Source of the DNA: a virus
Length of the DNA: 24,090 bases
Direction: 5' to 3' (one strand)
IMG/VR virus record: IMGVR_UViG_3300047318_000381
Location: 1-24,090 of that record
Position 1 is the first letter of the stretch; every line of letters begins with the position of its first letter. A program made the position numbers and the translations under genes. This document shows, piece after piece, positions 6,252-13,166 of this stretch. The notes beneath the pieces were generated by a model that made no database searches, was not told the origin of the DNA, and saw only the letters and a list, made by a program, of their open reading frames with translations.

Positions 6252-7189
6252 TGACCACCGGAATCCAGACGCCGACCGGCATTCTCCTCGGGAACTTCAC
6301 GCCCGGCACGCCGGAGTGGGACGAAGCCCGCAAAGGCCTGTGCATCACCGCAACCGAGATCGCCGCCGTCGTCGGACTCTCGCCGTGGATGTCCCGCTTC
6401 ACCCTGTGGCACAAGAAGTCCGGCCTCAACGTCGCCCCGTTCGAGATGACCTCGGCCGTCGAGTGGGGGACCCGGCTCGAAGACTCGGTCGCGGGCAAGT
6501 GGGAGGACGAGCACCCCGGCCAGCTCGCCGCACCGGCCGGGACGTGGCGGAACCGGGAGCGGGAGTGGCAGCGAGCCACCCCCGACCGGCTCATCTACCC
6601 GCAGCCGGCAAGCGAGTTCGAGGTCCGCGATCAGGCGACCGGCCTGCTCGAGGTGAAGACGTCCCCGTTCGGCGACGACTGGGGCCCGGACGGCGCCGAC
6701 GACGGGGTGCCGGTCTGGTACCGCTGCCAGGTCATGTGGCAGATGGACGCCCTCGGCCTCACCCGCACCGACTTCGCCGTCCTCATTTCCGGCCACGACT
6801 ACCGCGAGTACGTCGTCGAGTACGACGAGGGCGAGGCGAAGATCCTCCGCGACGCGGCCGTCAAGTTCCTCGACGAGGTCCGCAACGGGGTGCGCCCGCC
6901 CATCGACGGCGCCGACGACACCTACCGCACCATCCGCGTCCAGCCCGACGGATTCGACGACATCGACGTCGAGATCCCGCTTGAGGATGCGGCCCGCTAC
7001 GAGCTCGCACAGGAAGCCTCCAAGGCCGCCGCCGTCGAGCTCACTGCCGCCAAGAGCACGGTCCTCGACCACATGGGCACCGGCCGCCGCGCCGTCGCCA
7101 ACGGGCGCCGCATCGCCTACCGCATCCCGAAGCCGGACGGCACCACCAAGTCCCTCAACCCGTACAAGACCAGCAAGGAAGCCGCATGA
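6251..7189 (+). CDS. YqaJ/RecE-type 5'-3' exonuclease
   Basis: 312 aa, a usual length for phage YqaJ nucleases. Motifs appear in order: 'ITATEIAAVVGLSPW' (residues 32-46), the family signature with Glu36; 'EWGTRLED' (71-78) with Glu77; the metal ligand in 'ATPDRL' (Asp112); the catalytic 'LLEVKTS' (Glu134, Lys136); and 'WYRCQVMWQM' (156-165) with Gln160. It should digest one strand of linear double-stranded DNA in the cytoplasm with metal ions, leaving 3' single strands. RecT is the next gene, with a 4-base overlap, so the two form a classic recombination pair. Such pairs serve phage DNA repair and concatemer formation. Confidence 0.92.
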   Translation: MTTGIQTPTGILLGNFTPGTPEWDEARKGLCITATEIAAVVGLSPWMSRFTLWHKKSGLNVAPFEMTSAVEWGTRLEDSVAGKWEDEHPGQLAAPAGTWRNREREWQRATPDRLIYPQPASEFEVRDQATGLLEVKTSPFGDDWGPDGADDGVPVWYRCQVMWQMDALGLTRTDFAVLISGHDYREYVVEYDEGEAKILRDAAVKFLDEVRNGVRPPIDGADDTYRTIRVQPDGFDDIDVEIPLEDAARYELAQEASKAAAVELTAAKSTVLDHMGTGRRAVANGRRIAYRIPKPDGTTKSLNPYKTSKEAA

Positions 7190-8028
7190 GCCAGATCAGC
7201 AACGCCATTGCCACCCGCGACAACGGGCCCGAAGCCATCGTCCGCCAGCACAAGGAAGACCTCACCCTCGTCCTCCCCTCGCACGTCAAGGGCGAGACGT
7301 GGATGCGCCTCGCCTACGGAGTTCTGCGCTCCAACGCCCAGCTGCTCCAGGTCGCCACCCGCAACCCGGGCAGCCTCATGACCGCCCTCCAGGACTGTGC
7401 CCGCCTCGGCCACGAGCCCGGCTCCAAGTCCTTCTACTTCGTACCGTTCGGCAACGAGATCCAGGGTCTTGAGGGCTACCGCGGCGTCGTCGAGCGCATC
7501 TACCGGGCCGGCGCCGTCAAAGTCGTCCACGCCGAAGTCGTCTACGCCAACGACGAGTTCGTGTGGGAGCCCGGCAAGGTCGACACGCAGCGGCCGCCCC
7601 GCTGGGAAGGGCCGCAGCAAGTCCCCTTCCACAAGGCCGACTGGTTCGCCGACCGCGGGGAAGTCAAGGGCGCCTTCTCCTACGGCATCTTCCAGGACGG
7701 CACCCCGTCCCGCGTCGTCATCATCAACCGCGACTACATCGACAAGGTCCGCAAGGAGTCCAAGGGCAGCGAGAACCCGAAGTCGCCGTGGGTGAAGTGG
7801 TTCGACCAGATGGTCCTCAAGACCGTCGCCCACCGCCTGGAGCCGTGGGTGCCCACCTCCACCGAGTGGCGCAAGGAGCAGCTCCGCGCCGGGCTCGAAG
7901 TCGCTGCCGAACAGGCCGGACCGACCGTCATTGATGCCGCACCTGCACCGGGTCCGGTGTACCGCGAACCCGTCTCGCCTGAGGACTTCAACGACGAGGG
8001 CCCCGTCGAGGGCGAAATCGTCGAATAA
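7186..8028 (+). CDS. recT: RecT-family single-strand annealing protein
   Basis: 280 aa. RecT features include 'TALQDCARLGHEPGSKSFYF' (residues 66-85, the xxCAxLGLxPxx..YxVPFG block) continuing to VPFGNEIQGLEGYRG. The C-terminal 'WFDQMVLKTVAHRLEPWVP' fits the conserved WxxxMxxKTxxRxLxxWLP helix. The last 50 residues are acidic and proline-rich, as in many RecT tails. It should coat single-stranded DNA made by the exonuclease and anneal it to complementary strands. The ATG lies in an ATGA overlap with the exonuclease stop. Confidence 0.93.
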   Translation: MSQISNAIATRDNGPEAIVRQHKEDLTLVLPSHVKGETWMRLAYGVLRSNAQLLQVATRNPGSLMTALQDCARLGHEPGSKSFYFVPFGNEIQGLEGYRGVVERIYRAGAVKVVHAEVVYANDEFVWEPGKVDTQRPPRWEGPQQVPFHKADWFADRGEVKGAFSYGIFQDGTPSRVVIINRDYIDKVRKESKGSENPKSPWVKWFDQMVLKTVAHRLEPWVPTSTEWRKEQLRAGLEVAAEQAGPTVIDAAPAPGPVYREPVSPEDFNDEGPVEGEIVE

Positions 8029-8040
8029 CCCACCCCGATT

Positions 8041-8075
8041 GGGAGCCGCCGCGGCCCGAACCTGCGGCGGCTCCC
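8041..8075 (+). terminator. Perfect 12-bp stem hairpin after recT
   Basis: GGGAGCCGCCGC (8041-8052) is exactly complementary to GCGGCGGCTCCC (8064-8075), with an 11-base loop. It starts 13 bases after the recT stop and fits a Streptomyces-type terminator without U-tract. Because the following genes share orientation, it may only reduce read-through. Confidence 0.65.
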
Positions 8076-8094
8076 GGAACTAGGAGACCACGCC

Positions 8095-8355
8095 ATGACA
8101 GGACCCGAGCACTACCGCGAGGCCGAGCAACTGCTGAAGAGCGCCGCCGACAACTTCCTCCGTAACGGCAACGCCGGATCGGCGCTCGCCGCCGCACAGG
8201 TGCACGCCACCCTCGCTCACGCTGCGGCCACCGCCATGGGCGCAGTCGTCGAAGACGACCTCGCGGGCTTCACCGTCGAGGAGCGCGACGCCTGGTACGC
8301 CGTCGCCGGCACCAGGCCCGGCGCCACACCCATGGCCAGGGAGTCCGCCTCATGA
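8095..8355 (+). CDS. Small hypothetical helical protein
   Basis: 86 aa, ATG 8095 with TAGGAG 8 bases upstream. The N-terminal two thirds are a run of alanine-rich helices ('YREAEQLLKSAADNFLRNGN', then ALAAAQVHATLAHAAATAM), resembling a helical-hairpin or TPR-like fold. Related-looking small proteins are common in Streptomyces and its phages, without known function. It overlaps the next gene by four bases. Confidence 0.7.
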   Translation: MTGPEHYREAEQLLKSAADNFLRNGNAGSALAAAQVHATLAHAAATAMGAVVEDDLAGFTVEERDAWYAVAGTRPGATPMARESAS

Positions 8356-8759
8356 CCCACATCCAGCCCGCGTTCGACGGTGCCGAGCTCGCCGCCGCGG
8401 CCCCGTCCGTCTCCCGCCGCATAGTCGACGACTTCGAGGCCTGGGTCACCGAGGTCTGGGACGCGTTCGTCGAAGCCGCCGACGGCCGCGAGCCGTTCAC
8501 GATCGCGGACGTTGCCGCGCGCAATCATCTGCCCGATCCGCCCCGCCCGGCCAGCCAGTGGGGCAGCCTGCCGGCCCGTCTGCAGGACGCGGGGATCATC
8601 TGTCACCACGGATTCGGCGGCAGCCAGCGCGCCCACCAGTCCCTCGTCCACGTGTGGATCGGCGTCCCCGTCGCCATGCGGGAGATGGTCGCCGCCAGGC
8701 GCCGCGAAGAACGCGCCGCACGCCGGGCCGCCCGCCAGCAGGAGAGGCGGGCAGCCTGA
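8352..8759 (+). CDS. Hypothetical protein, possible winged helix
   Basis: 135 aa, ATGA overlap. Residues 45-103 ('GREPFTIADVAARNHLPDPP' ... 'SLPARLQDAGIICHHGFGGS' ... LVHVWIG) look like a winged helix: two helices, a basic helix, then a beta wing. The C-terminal 30 residues are almost all Arg, Ala and Glu and should form a positively charged helix. Similar proteins lie near replication or recombination genes in actinophages, so a DNA-binding accessory role is likely but inferred. Confidence 0.65.
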   Translation: MTHIQPAFDGAELAAAAPSVSRRIVDDFEAWVTEVWDAFVEAADGREPFTIADVAARNHLPDPPRPASQWGSLPARLQDAGIICHHGFGGSQRAHQSLVHVWIGVPVAMREMVAARRREERAARRAARQQERRAA

Positions 8760-9514
8760 TGGAGGCCTACTACGAGGACGACACCGTTCAGCTGTACCTC
8801 GGCGACATGCGGGAGATCCTGCCCGCACTCGGGATCACCGCCGACCTGATCGTGGCCGATCCGCCCTACGCCGAGACCTCGCTCGCCTGGGACCGCTGGC
8901 CCGACGGCTGGCCCGCCCTCGCCGCGACCGTCGCGAACTCGATGTGGTGCTTCGGCTCGATGCGCATGTTCCTCGACCGCGGCCACGAGTTCGCCGACTG
9001 GAAGCTGTCACAGGACTACGTGTGGGAGAAGCACAACGGCAGCGGCTTCGCCCGCGACCGGTTCCGCCGCGTCCATGAGACCGCCACCCACTGGTACCGC
9101 GGCAACTGGTCAGGCATCCACCACGACACCCCGCTCATCCCCGCCCAGTTCAACGCCAAGGGCCGCACCGCCTCACACAGTGCAGCCGTCGTGCCCCACA
9201 CCGGAGAGATCGGCGCCCACTCGTACACCGACACCGGAATGAGGCTGGCCCGGTCCGTGCGTCGTAGCCCCTCCGTGCGACGCGGCATCCACCCCACGCA
9301 GAAGCCCGTCGAGATCCTGCGCGAACTCATCGAGTACGCATGCCCGCCCGGCGGGCTCGTCGTCGACCCGTTCGCCGGAAGCGGCAGCACCTTGGACGCC
9401 GCCCGCCAGGCCGGACGCCGCGCGATCGGCATCGAAGCCCACGAGCCCTACGCCGAAGCCGCAGCCCGACGTCTCGACGCACTCGTGCTGCCCCTCGGCG
9501 GAGGTGCCGCCTGA
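8759..9514 (+). CDS. DNA N6-adenine/N4-cytosine methyltransferase
   Basis: 251 aa from ATG 8759, sharing a base with the previous stop. The catalytic motif IV 'DPPY' is at residues 34-37. 'HPTQKP' is at 178-183, and motif I 'DPFAGSGST' follows at 203-211. This order, catalytic motif first and S-adenosylmethionine-binding motif last, is that of beta-class enzymes. It should transfer a methyl group to adenine N6 or cytosine N4 in a specific site. No restriction nuclease partner is next to it, so the probable role is protection of phage DNA from host restriction, or regulation. The site cannot be read from the sequence. Confidence 0.92.
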   Translation: MEAYYEDDTVQLYLGDMREILPALGITADLIVADPPYAETSLAWDRWPDGWPALAATVANSMWCFGSMRMFLDRGHEFADWKLSQDYVWEKHNGSGFARDRFRRVHETATHWYRGNWSGIHHDTPLIPAQFNAKGRTASHSAAVVPHTGEIGAHSYTDTGMRLARSVRRSPSVRRGIHPTQKPVEILRELIEYACPPGGLVVDPFAGSGSTLDAARQAGRRAIGIEAHEPYAEAAARRLDALVLPLGGGAA

Positions 9515-9597
9515 TGGCCTTCTTCCTCGCCTGCCTCGCCCTCATGACCGGCATCGCCGCTGTCGCCTACGCCTCCATCGCCGGGAGGCGGACGTGA
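9514..9597 (+). CDS. Tiny membrane protein (27 aa)
   Basis: ATG 9514 shares a base with the methyltransferase stop, and its TGA overlaps the next GTG. The product is one hydrophobic helix ('FFLACLALMTGIAAVAYASI') ending in GRRT, consistent with a single membrane span with a cytoplasmic basic end. Support is the two-sided overlap and the neighbouring membrane gene. Confidence 0.5.
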   Translation: MAFFLACLALMTGIAAVAYASIAGRRT

Positions 9598-9875
9598 GGG
9601 ACATCGCCGCCACCTGGCTGAACGCCTTCGTGTGGGCGGAGACCGGCGCCGCGATCCTCGTCGCCGCCTGGTGCTTCCTCGCCCTCGGCATAGCCGCCTA
9701 CGTGCTCCACCGCGCCACCCGCTGGGCCCTCAGCCGGGCCCGCCACCGCACCGACCTCGCCCGCATGAAGCGACGCCCTGCGCCCCCACAGACCGCCAGC
9801 GAGCAGGCCGTCCTCGACTACCTCACCATCCGCGTCACCTGGAACCAGCCCACACGAGAGGAGGCACGACCGTGA
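9594..9875 (+). CDS. Small membrane protein
   Basis: 93 aa from GTG 9594. Residues 16-38 ('AETGAAILVAAWCFLALGIA') form a membrane helix, followed by a very basic stretch (HRATRWALSRARHR) expected to stay in the cytoplasm. The soluble tail has no known motif. With the 27-aa protein before it, this makes a two-gene membrane pair. A holin or exclusion role is conceivable, but nothing specific supports either. Confidence 0.65.
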   Translation: MRDIAATWLNAFVWAETGAAILVAAWCFLALGIAAYVLHRATRWALSRARHRTDLARMKRRPAPPQTASEQAVLDYLTIRVTWNQPTREEARP

Positions 9876-10870
9876 GCACCAAGTCCCTGCCGGCGCACGG
9901 CACCTACGCCCGCGCCAACGGCGTCCACGGCCGGCGCGGACCCTGCAACTGCGGGCCGTGCCGCACCATCCGGCTCCGCGTAAAGAAGCGGAACAAGGTC
10001 AACCGCCAGCTCGGACGCGCATCCCGCGTCCCCGCTGGCCTGGCGCAAGCCCACCTCAAAACCCTCAACGAAACCATGACCTGGCCACAGATCGGCGACC
10101 TCGCCGGATGCGACCACGGCAACCTCCGTGAAATCGCCAACGGCCACGTGCCCGTCATCCTCTGCTCCACCCAAAACAAGATCCTCGCCGTCCAGCCTCA
10201 GATCTCCGCGCCCGGCAAGCCCGTCGACGCCACCGGCACCACACGTCGCGTTCGGGGACTGCGGGCCCTCGGATACTCGCCCGCGTTCATCGCGAAGGCG
10301 TTCGGCTTCTCCGAAACGCACGTGCGGCTACTGTCCCGCGGCGACCAGCCCACCGTCCGACACCGCATCGCCGTCAAGGTCGCCGCGGTCTTCACCGAAC
10401 TGGCCACCGTCCCGGCACCGCGAAGCACCAGCGCCACCATGTCCCGCAACTACGCCCAGGCCCACGGCTGGGCACCGCCCGGCGCCTGGGACGACATCGA
10501 CGACCCGAACGCCGTCCCCGACTGGACCGGGCACTGCGGGTCGGACCGCGGCTACTGGATGCACCAGCGCCAGCAGCTGCCGATGTGCCCACGCTGCGAG
10601 CAGGCCCATGAGGCGTGGCTCGACGAGCACGGCCACCTGTCCATGCAGGAACTCAACCAGGAACGCTTCCGCGCCCGCGCCGCCGCAACCACCCGCGAAG
10701 CCGACCTCGCCCACGACGCCCGCGAACTCATGCGGGTCTGCGGGCTTACCACCGAACAGGCCGCCGAACGGCTCGACGTCACCCGGCCGCACCTCCACCA
10801 GGCGCTGAAGCGCCACCCGGCACCGGCCAAGACGGAACCGACGAAGCCTCAGCTGGCCAAGGCCGCCTAG
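9872..10870 (+). CDS. Multi-domain DNA-binding protein with helix-turn-helix segments and Cys clusters
   Basis: 332 aa from GTG 9872. The N-terminus has a basic Cys cluster 'HGRRGPCNCGPCRTIRLRVK' (Cys25, 27, 30). Three helix-turn-helix-like segments follow: 'MTWPQIGDLAGCDHGNLREI'; 'GYSPAFIAKAFGFSETHVRL'; and, near the C-terminus, 'GLTTEQAAERLDVTRPHLHQ'. Between the last two lies a possible zinc site ('HCGSDRGYWMHQRQQLPMCP' followed by RCEQAH). The HGTxARAxGxxxxGC-like opening recurs in actinophage proteins. It probably binds DNA as a regulator or nucleoid-like factor. It is the last gene of the early operon, followed by a terminator. Confidence 0.7.
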   Translation: MSTKSLPAHGTYARANGVHGRRGPCNCGPCRTIRLRVKKRNKVNRQLGRASRVPAGLAQAHLKTLNETMTWPQIGDLAGCDHGNLREIANGHVPVILCSTQNKILAVQPQISAPGKPVDATGTTRRVRGLRALGYSPAFIAKAFGFSETHVRLLSRGDQPTVRHRIAVKVAAVFTELATVPAPRSTSATMSRNYAQAHGWAPPGAWDDIDDPNAVPDWTGHCGSDRGYWMHQRQQLPMCPRCEQAHEAWLDEHGHLSMQELNQERFRARAAATTREADLAHDARELMRVCGLTTEQAAERLDVTRPHLHQALKRHPAPAKTEPTKPQLAKAA

Positions 10871-10883
10871 CCCGCACGACAAA

Positions 10884-10906
10884 GGCCCCGCTGTACAGGC
10901 GGGGCC
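10884..10906. terminator. Bidirectional terminator between convergent genes
   Basis: GGCCCCGC (10884-10891) and GCGGGGCC (10899-10906) form a perfect 8-bp stem with a 7-base loop. It lies between the early operon and the leftward ribbon-helix-helix gene. On the minus strand the stem is followed by TTTGTCGT, a weak U-tract, so it suits the leftward gene best. Confidence 0.7.
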
Positions 10907-10929
10907 GGAGGAAGGAGGAGGACGTGAGG

Positions 10930-11115
10930 TCAGTCGGACTTCGGCGAATCGGGCCGCTTCGGCAGAACAGCCTTCGGCCGGCGCAGGTACCAGGCCACGA
11001 ACTCCCGGATGAGCCGCGACCGCTCCCGTTCGCCAACGAGCGCGCCGAACTCGTCCCAGTCCTCTTTGGGGATTCGGACAGGGCGCGCTCGGGTGTGGGT
11101 CTCCTTCTCGGCCAT
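10930..11115 (-). CDS. Ribbon-helix-helix (CopG/Arc-like) repressor
   Basis: 61 aa, ATG 11115. The sequence 'ARPVRIPKEDWDEFGALVGE' followed by RERSRLIREFVAWYLRR matches the ribbon-helix-helix fold. It has a short basic beta strand (RPVRIP), a first helix, a GxRERS turn with the conserved Ser/Arg, and a second helix with hydrophobic spacing. Such proteins act as dimers that insert the strand into the major groove of short palindromes. Three copies of a palindromic 14-mer lie just upstream (11131-11203), between this gene and the HNH/replication operon, so it probably represses its own promoter and that operon. It is the only leftward gene between 879 and 20670. Confidence 0.85.
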   Translation of the reverse strand: MAEKETHTRARPVRIPKEDWDEFGALVGERERSRLIREFVAWYLRRPKAVLPKRPDSPKSD

Positions 11116-11130
11116 AGCCAGAGCGTAGCG

Positions 11131-11203
11131 CGTGTATGCACACGAACGCCAGATAGAACGTTGCCGTGTACGTACACGAGGGGTAGTGTCGTGTACGTAC
11201 ACG
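11131..11203. promoter_or_regulatory. Three 14-bp palindromic operators
   Basis: CGTGTATGCACACG lies at 11131-11144, and CGTGTACGTACACG at 11165-11178 and again at 11190-11203. The last two are perfect palindromes; the first keeps the outer CGTGT/ACACG arms. Start-to-start spacing is 34 and 25 bases. All lie between the divergent ribbon-helix-helix and HNH genes. Site 2 falls in the spacer of the rightward promoter, and site 3 touches the end of its -10 box. Site 1 lies in the probable leftward promoter. This is the expected pattern for the operator of the adjacent repressor. Confidence 0.85.
11161..11189 (+). promoter_or_regulatory. Promoter of the HNH/replication operon
   Basis: TTGCCG (11161-11166) and TAGTGT (11184-11189) have the ideal 17-base spacer. 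Transcription would begin near 11196 and give a leader of about 88 bases. Operators 2 and 3 overlap it, so repressor binding should shut it. On the other strand a weaker pair, TGGCGT and TACGCT with an 18-base spacer, overlaps operator 1 and would serve the repressor gene. Confidence 0.6.
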
Positions 11204-11283
11204 GGAGCGTTAATTCTCAGTCCCCGTGCGGCTTTTCGCGCTCGCAGACACCGCTGTACAGAACGATCAAAGGACACCACTTC

Positions 11284-12096
11284 ATGGCCGTCTCCAAGCG
11301 CCTCCGCTACGAGATCCTCCGCAGGGACAACCACGCGTGCCGGTACTGCGGTGCCACGGCGCCTGGCGCGAAGCTCAACGTCGACCACGTCATCCCGCAG
11401 GCGCTCGGCGGCAGCGACAAGCCGACCAACCTCGTCACGTCGTGCGCGGACTGCAACGCCGGCAAGACGAGCAGCATGCCGAACGCCACGCCCGTCGCCG
11501 ACGTCGACCAGGACGACTTCCGGCGGGCCGCCGAGCTCAGGCAGGCCGAGCTCACCGACCACCTCTGGCGAGGCGGATACCCGCCGCAATGGGGCCCGCA
11601 AGAGGTCGACCGGCACGCGGCTGAGACTGCCTGGACCTACGCATGGGCCGTTGCCAGTAAAGGGGGAGACCCCAGCCAGGATCAGTACGACGAGTTTCTC
11701 GTACACAGTGCGGCCCTCTTCGAGGCCGGGCACTCCGTCGCGGAGGTCGTCTGCGCCGCGGTGCACGCGGGATCACAGCTGACGCCGCACCTTTCCTGGG
11801 GTCTTCGGATCTGGGACATGCAGTACGCACCGATCTCGGGGGAGCAGTTCAGCCGGATAGATGGCGTGTACGACGGGTGGCTTGAGATCTGGAGGTCGCA
11901 TGGAGGCCTTGACCCCACCGAAGAGGACAAGGCCACATTCCGGGGGCAGCTGATCCTGGCTGCCCGCGGCGATGACGCACGCGACGACATCCAGATCGCA
12001 TCCGGCATGGCCGGGGCGAGCCACAGCGCAGACCTCGACAAGTTCCTCGACCAGTGGCTCCGGGCCCATGCCGAGCCCGTGTGTGGTGAGAACTGA
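11284..12096 (+). CDS. HNH endonuclease-domain protein with long C-terminal domain
   Basis: 270 aa, ATG 11284 with AAAGGA about 9 bases upstream. Residues 19-60 are a full HNH module: CRYCG (Cys19, Cys22), 'LNVDHVIPQALGGSDKPTNL' with the DH pair (34-35), then CADCNAGK (Cys54, Cys57). The zinc ligands and the catalytic His are present, so nuclease activity is plausible. The C-terminal 200 residues are acidic, Trp-rich and helical and I do not recognise them. It is the first gene of the replication operon and overlaps the initiator by one base. A role in nicking or processing at replication start is possible but unproven, and it could equally be a homing-type nuclease. Confidence 0.85.
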   Translation: MAVSKRLRYEILRRDNHACRYCGATAPGAKLNVDHVIPQALGGSDKPTNLVTSCADCNAGKTSSMPNATPVADVDQDDFRRAAELRQAELTDHLWRGGYPPQWGPQEVDRHAAETAWTYAWAVASKGGDPSQDQYDEFLVHSAALFEAGHSVAEVVCAAVHAGSQLTPHLSWGLRIWDMQYAPISGEQFSRIDGVYDGWLEIWRSHGGLDPTEEDKATFRGQLILAARGDDARDDIQIASGMAGASHSADLDKFLDQWLRAHAEPVCGEN

Positions 12097-13166
12097 TGGC
12101 CCGCGGACACGGCCGGATCCTCACCAGCATCTGGGACGACGCGGACTTCCTCGAGCTCGACGAGCAGGAACAGCGCCTCTACCTGTTCCTGATCAGTCAA
12201 CCCAACCTCAACCACGCTGGGCTGCTCGACCTCACATTGCGGCGCTGGTCCCGCAAGGCCCGTGGGCTCACCTCCGCCGAGCTGGAGAAGCTCCTGCAGG
12301 CGCTCGAGGCTGCCCGGTTCATCGTCGTCGATGACGACACCGAGGAACTCCTCATCCGCTCCTTCATCCGCAACGACGGCGTATGGCGCATGCCGAAGGT
12401 GATGGGCGCCATGGTGGCCGGGGCCCTTGAGATCTCCTCCCGCCGCCTGCGGCGTGCACTACTGGCCGAAGTGGACCGCATCCCACTGGAAGAGCTCAGC
12501 GACGAGCCGGGGGCGCGGGGGCCCTCGATTCGCCAGCAGGTAGCCGAACACATCGAGACCCTCCGCAAGGCGTTCTGGGAGCCCAACTCGACCCCCACGC
12601 AAGGGGGTTCGGGAACCCCCTCCGAAACCCCCTCCGATACCCCTCCCGAAGGGGATGGCGAAGAGGGTCCGAAAGGCTCTACGTGCGGGCGCGCGCCCGC
12701 ATCACACGCGCATTCCCCTGCCCCTGCCCCTACCCCTGCCCCCGAAGAAGAGTTGTTCGGGGTCGAGGCCGGCGTCCAGGAGCAGGAAGACGCGGAGCCT
12801 TCGGCATCCGCTGACAGCTCTTCCCGTCCCGACGTCGAGCGCGTCTGTGAGCACCTTGCCGCCGTCATCGAAAAGGGCGGCGGCAAGAAGCAGCGGATCA
12901 CCAAGACGTGGCGCAACGACGTCCGGCTGCTGCTCGACGTCGACGGCGTGACAGCCGACCAGGCCATCACCGCCATCGACTGGGCCCACGCCGACAGCTT
13001 CTGGAATGCCCACATCCTCAGCCCCGGGAAGCTCCGCGCCAAGTACGAAACCCTCCGCCGCCAAGCCTCCAGCCAGCGAGGCCAGCGCCCATTGCCAGCC
13101 GGCCCCGCCCCGGCCCCCCGCAACATGACCGAAGAGGAGAAGAAGCGTGCCCTCAAGTTCGGCTGA
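12096..13166 (+). CDS. Phage replication initiator (DnaD/O-like)
   Basis: 356 aa. The N-terminal 110 residues ('HGRILTSIWDDADFLELDEQ' ... 'LYLFLISQPNLNHAGLLDLT') are a winged-helix domain typical of phage replisome organisers. A Pro/Glu/Ser-rich linker spans about residues 160-245. The C-terminal part ('TKTWRNDVRLLLDVDGVTAD' ... FWNAHILSPGKLRAKYETL) has the SPxKLRxxFxxL ending seen in initiators and helicase-loading proteins. It should bind the origin and recruit the loader and helicase encoded by the next two genes. The linker DNA holds 12-bp repeats and a palindrome that may be the origin itself. Its end overlaps the loader gene by 20 bases. Confidence 0.8.
   Translation: MARGHGRILTSIWDDADFLELDEQEQRLYLFLISQPNLNHAGLLDLTLRRWSRKARGLTSAELEKLLQALEAARFIVVDDDTEELLIRSFIRNDGVWRMPKVMGAMVAGALEISSRRLRRALLAEVDRIPLEELSDEPGARGPSIRQQVAEHIETLRKAFWEPNSTPTQGGSGTPSETPSDTPPEGDGEEGPKGSTCGRAPASHAHSPAPAPTPAPEEELFGVEAGVQEQEDAEPSASADSSSRPDVERVCEHLAAVIEKGGGKKQRITKTWRNDVRLLLDVDGVTADQAITAIDWAHADSFWNAHILSPGKLRAKYETLRRQASSQRGQRPLPAGPAPAPRNMTEEEKKRALKFG
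12602..12701 (+). repeat. Repeat cluster inside the initiator gene; candidate replication origin
   Basis: AGGGGGTTC-gg-GAACCCCCT (12602-12621) is a dyad. Three 12-bp direct repeats follow without gap: ACCCCCTCCGAA (12615), ACCCCCTCCGAT (12627) and ACCCCTCCCGAA (12639). An 18-bp perfect palindrome, TGCGGGCGCGCGCCCGCA, lies at 12684-12701. C-rich hexamer repeats (CCCCTG/CCCCTA) come next, near 12716-12745. Lambdoid phages keep iterons in the linker of the O gene, which supports an origin here. The repeats also encode a simple PSETP-type linker, which could explain them without any DNA role. Confidence 0.5.

Noticed and set aside
10930-11115. Ribbon-helix-helix gene as the antitoxin of a toxin-antitoxin pair
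   Set aside because: No small toxin gene (RelE, MazF or PIN type) lies next to it. The neighbour is convergent on one side and a replication operon on the other.
11284-12096. HNH gene as part of a restriction-modification system with a neighbouring methyltransferase
   Set aside because: It sits in one transcript with the initiator, loader and helicase, and the methyltransferases are 1.8 kb upstream and 3.3 kb downstream. No specificity link is visible.
12716-12745. C-rich hexamer run as a microsatellite or CRISPR-like array
   Set aside because: It encodes a short Pro/Ala linker in the initiator, and there are no spacers or long repeats.
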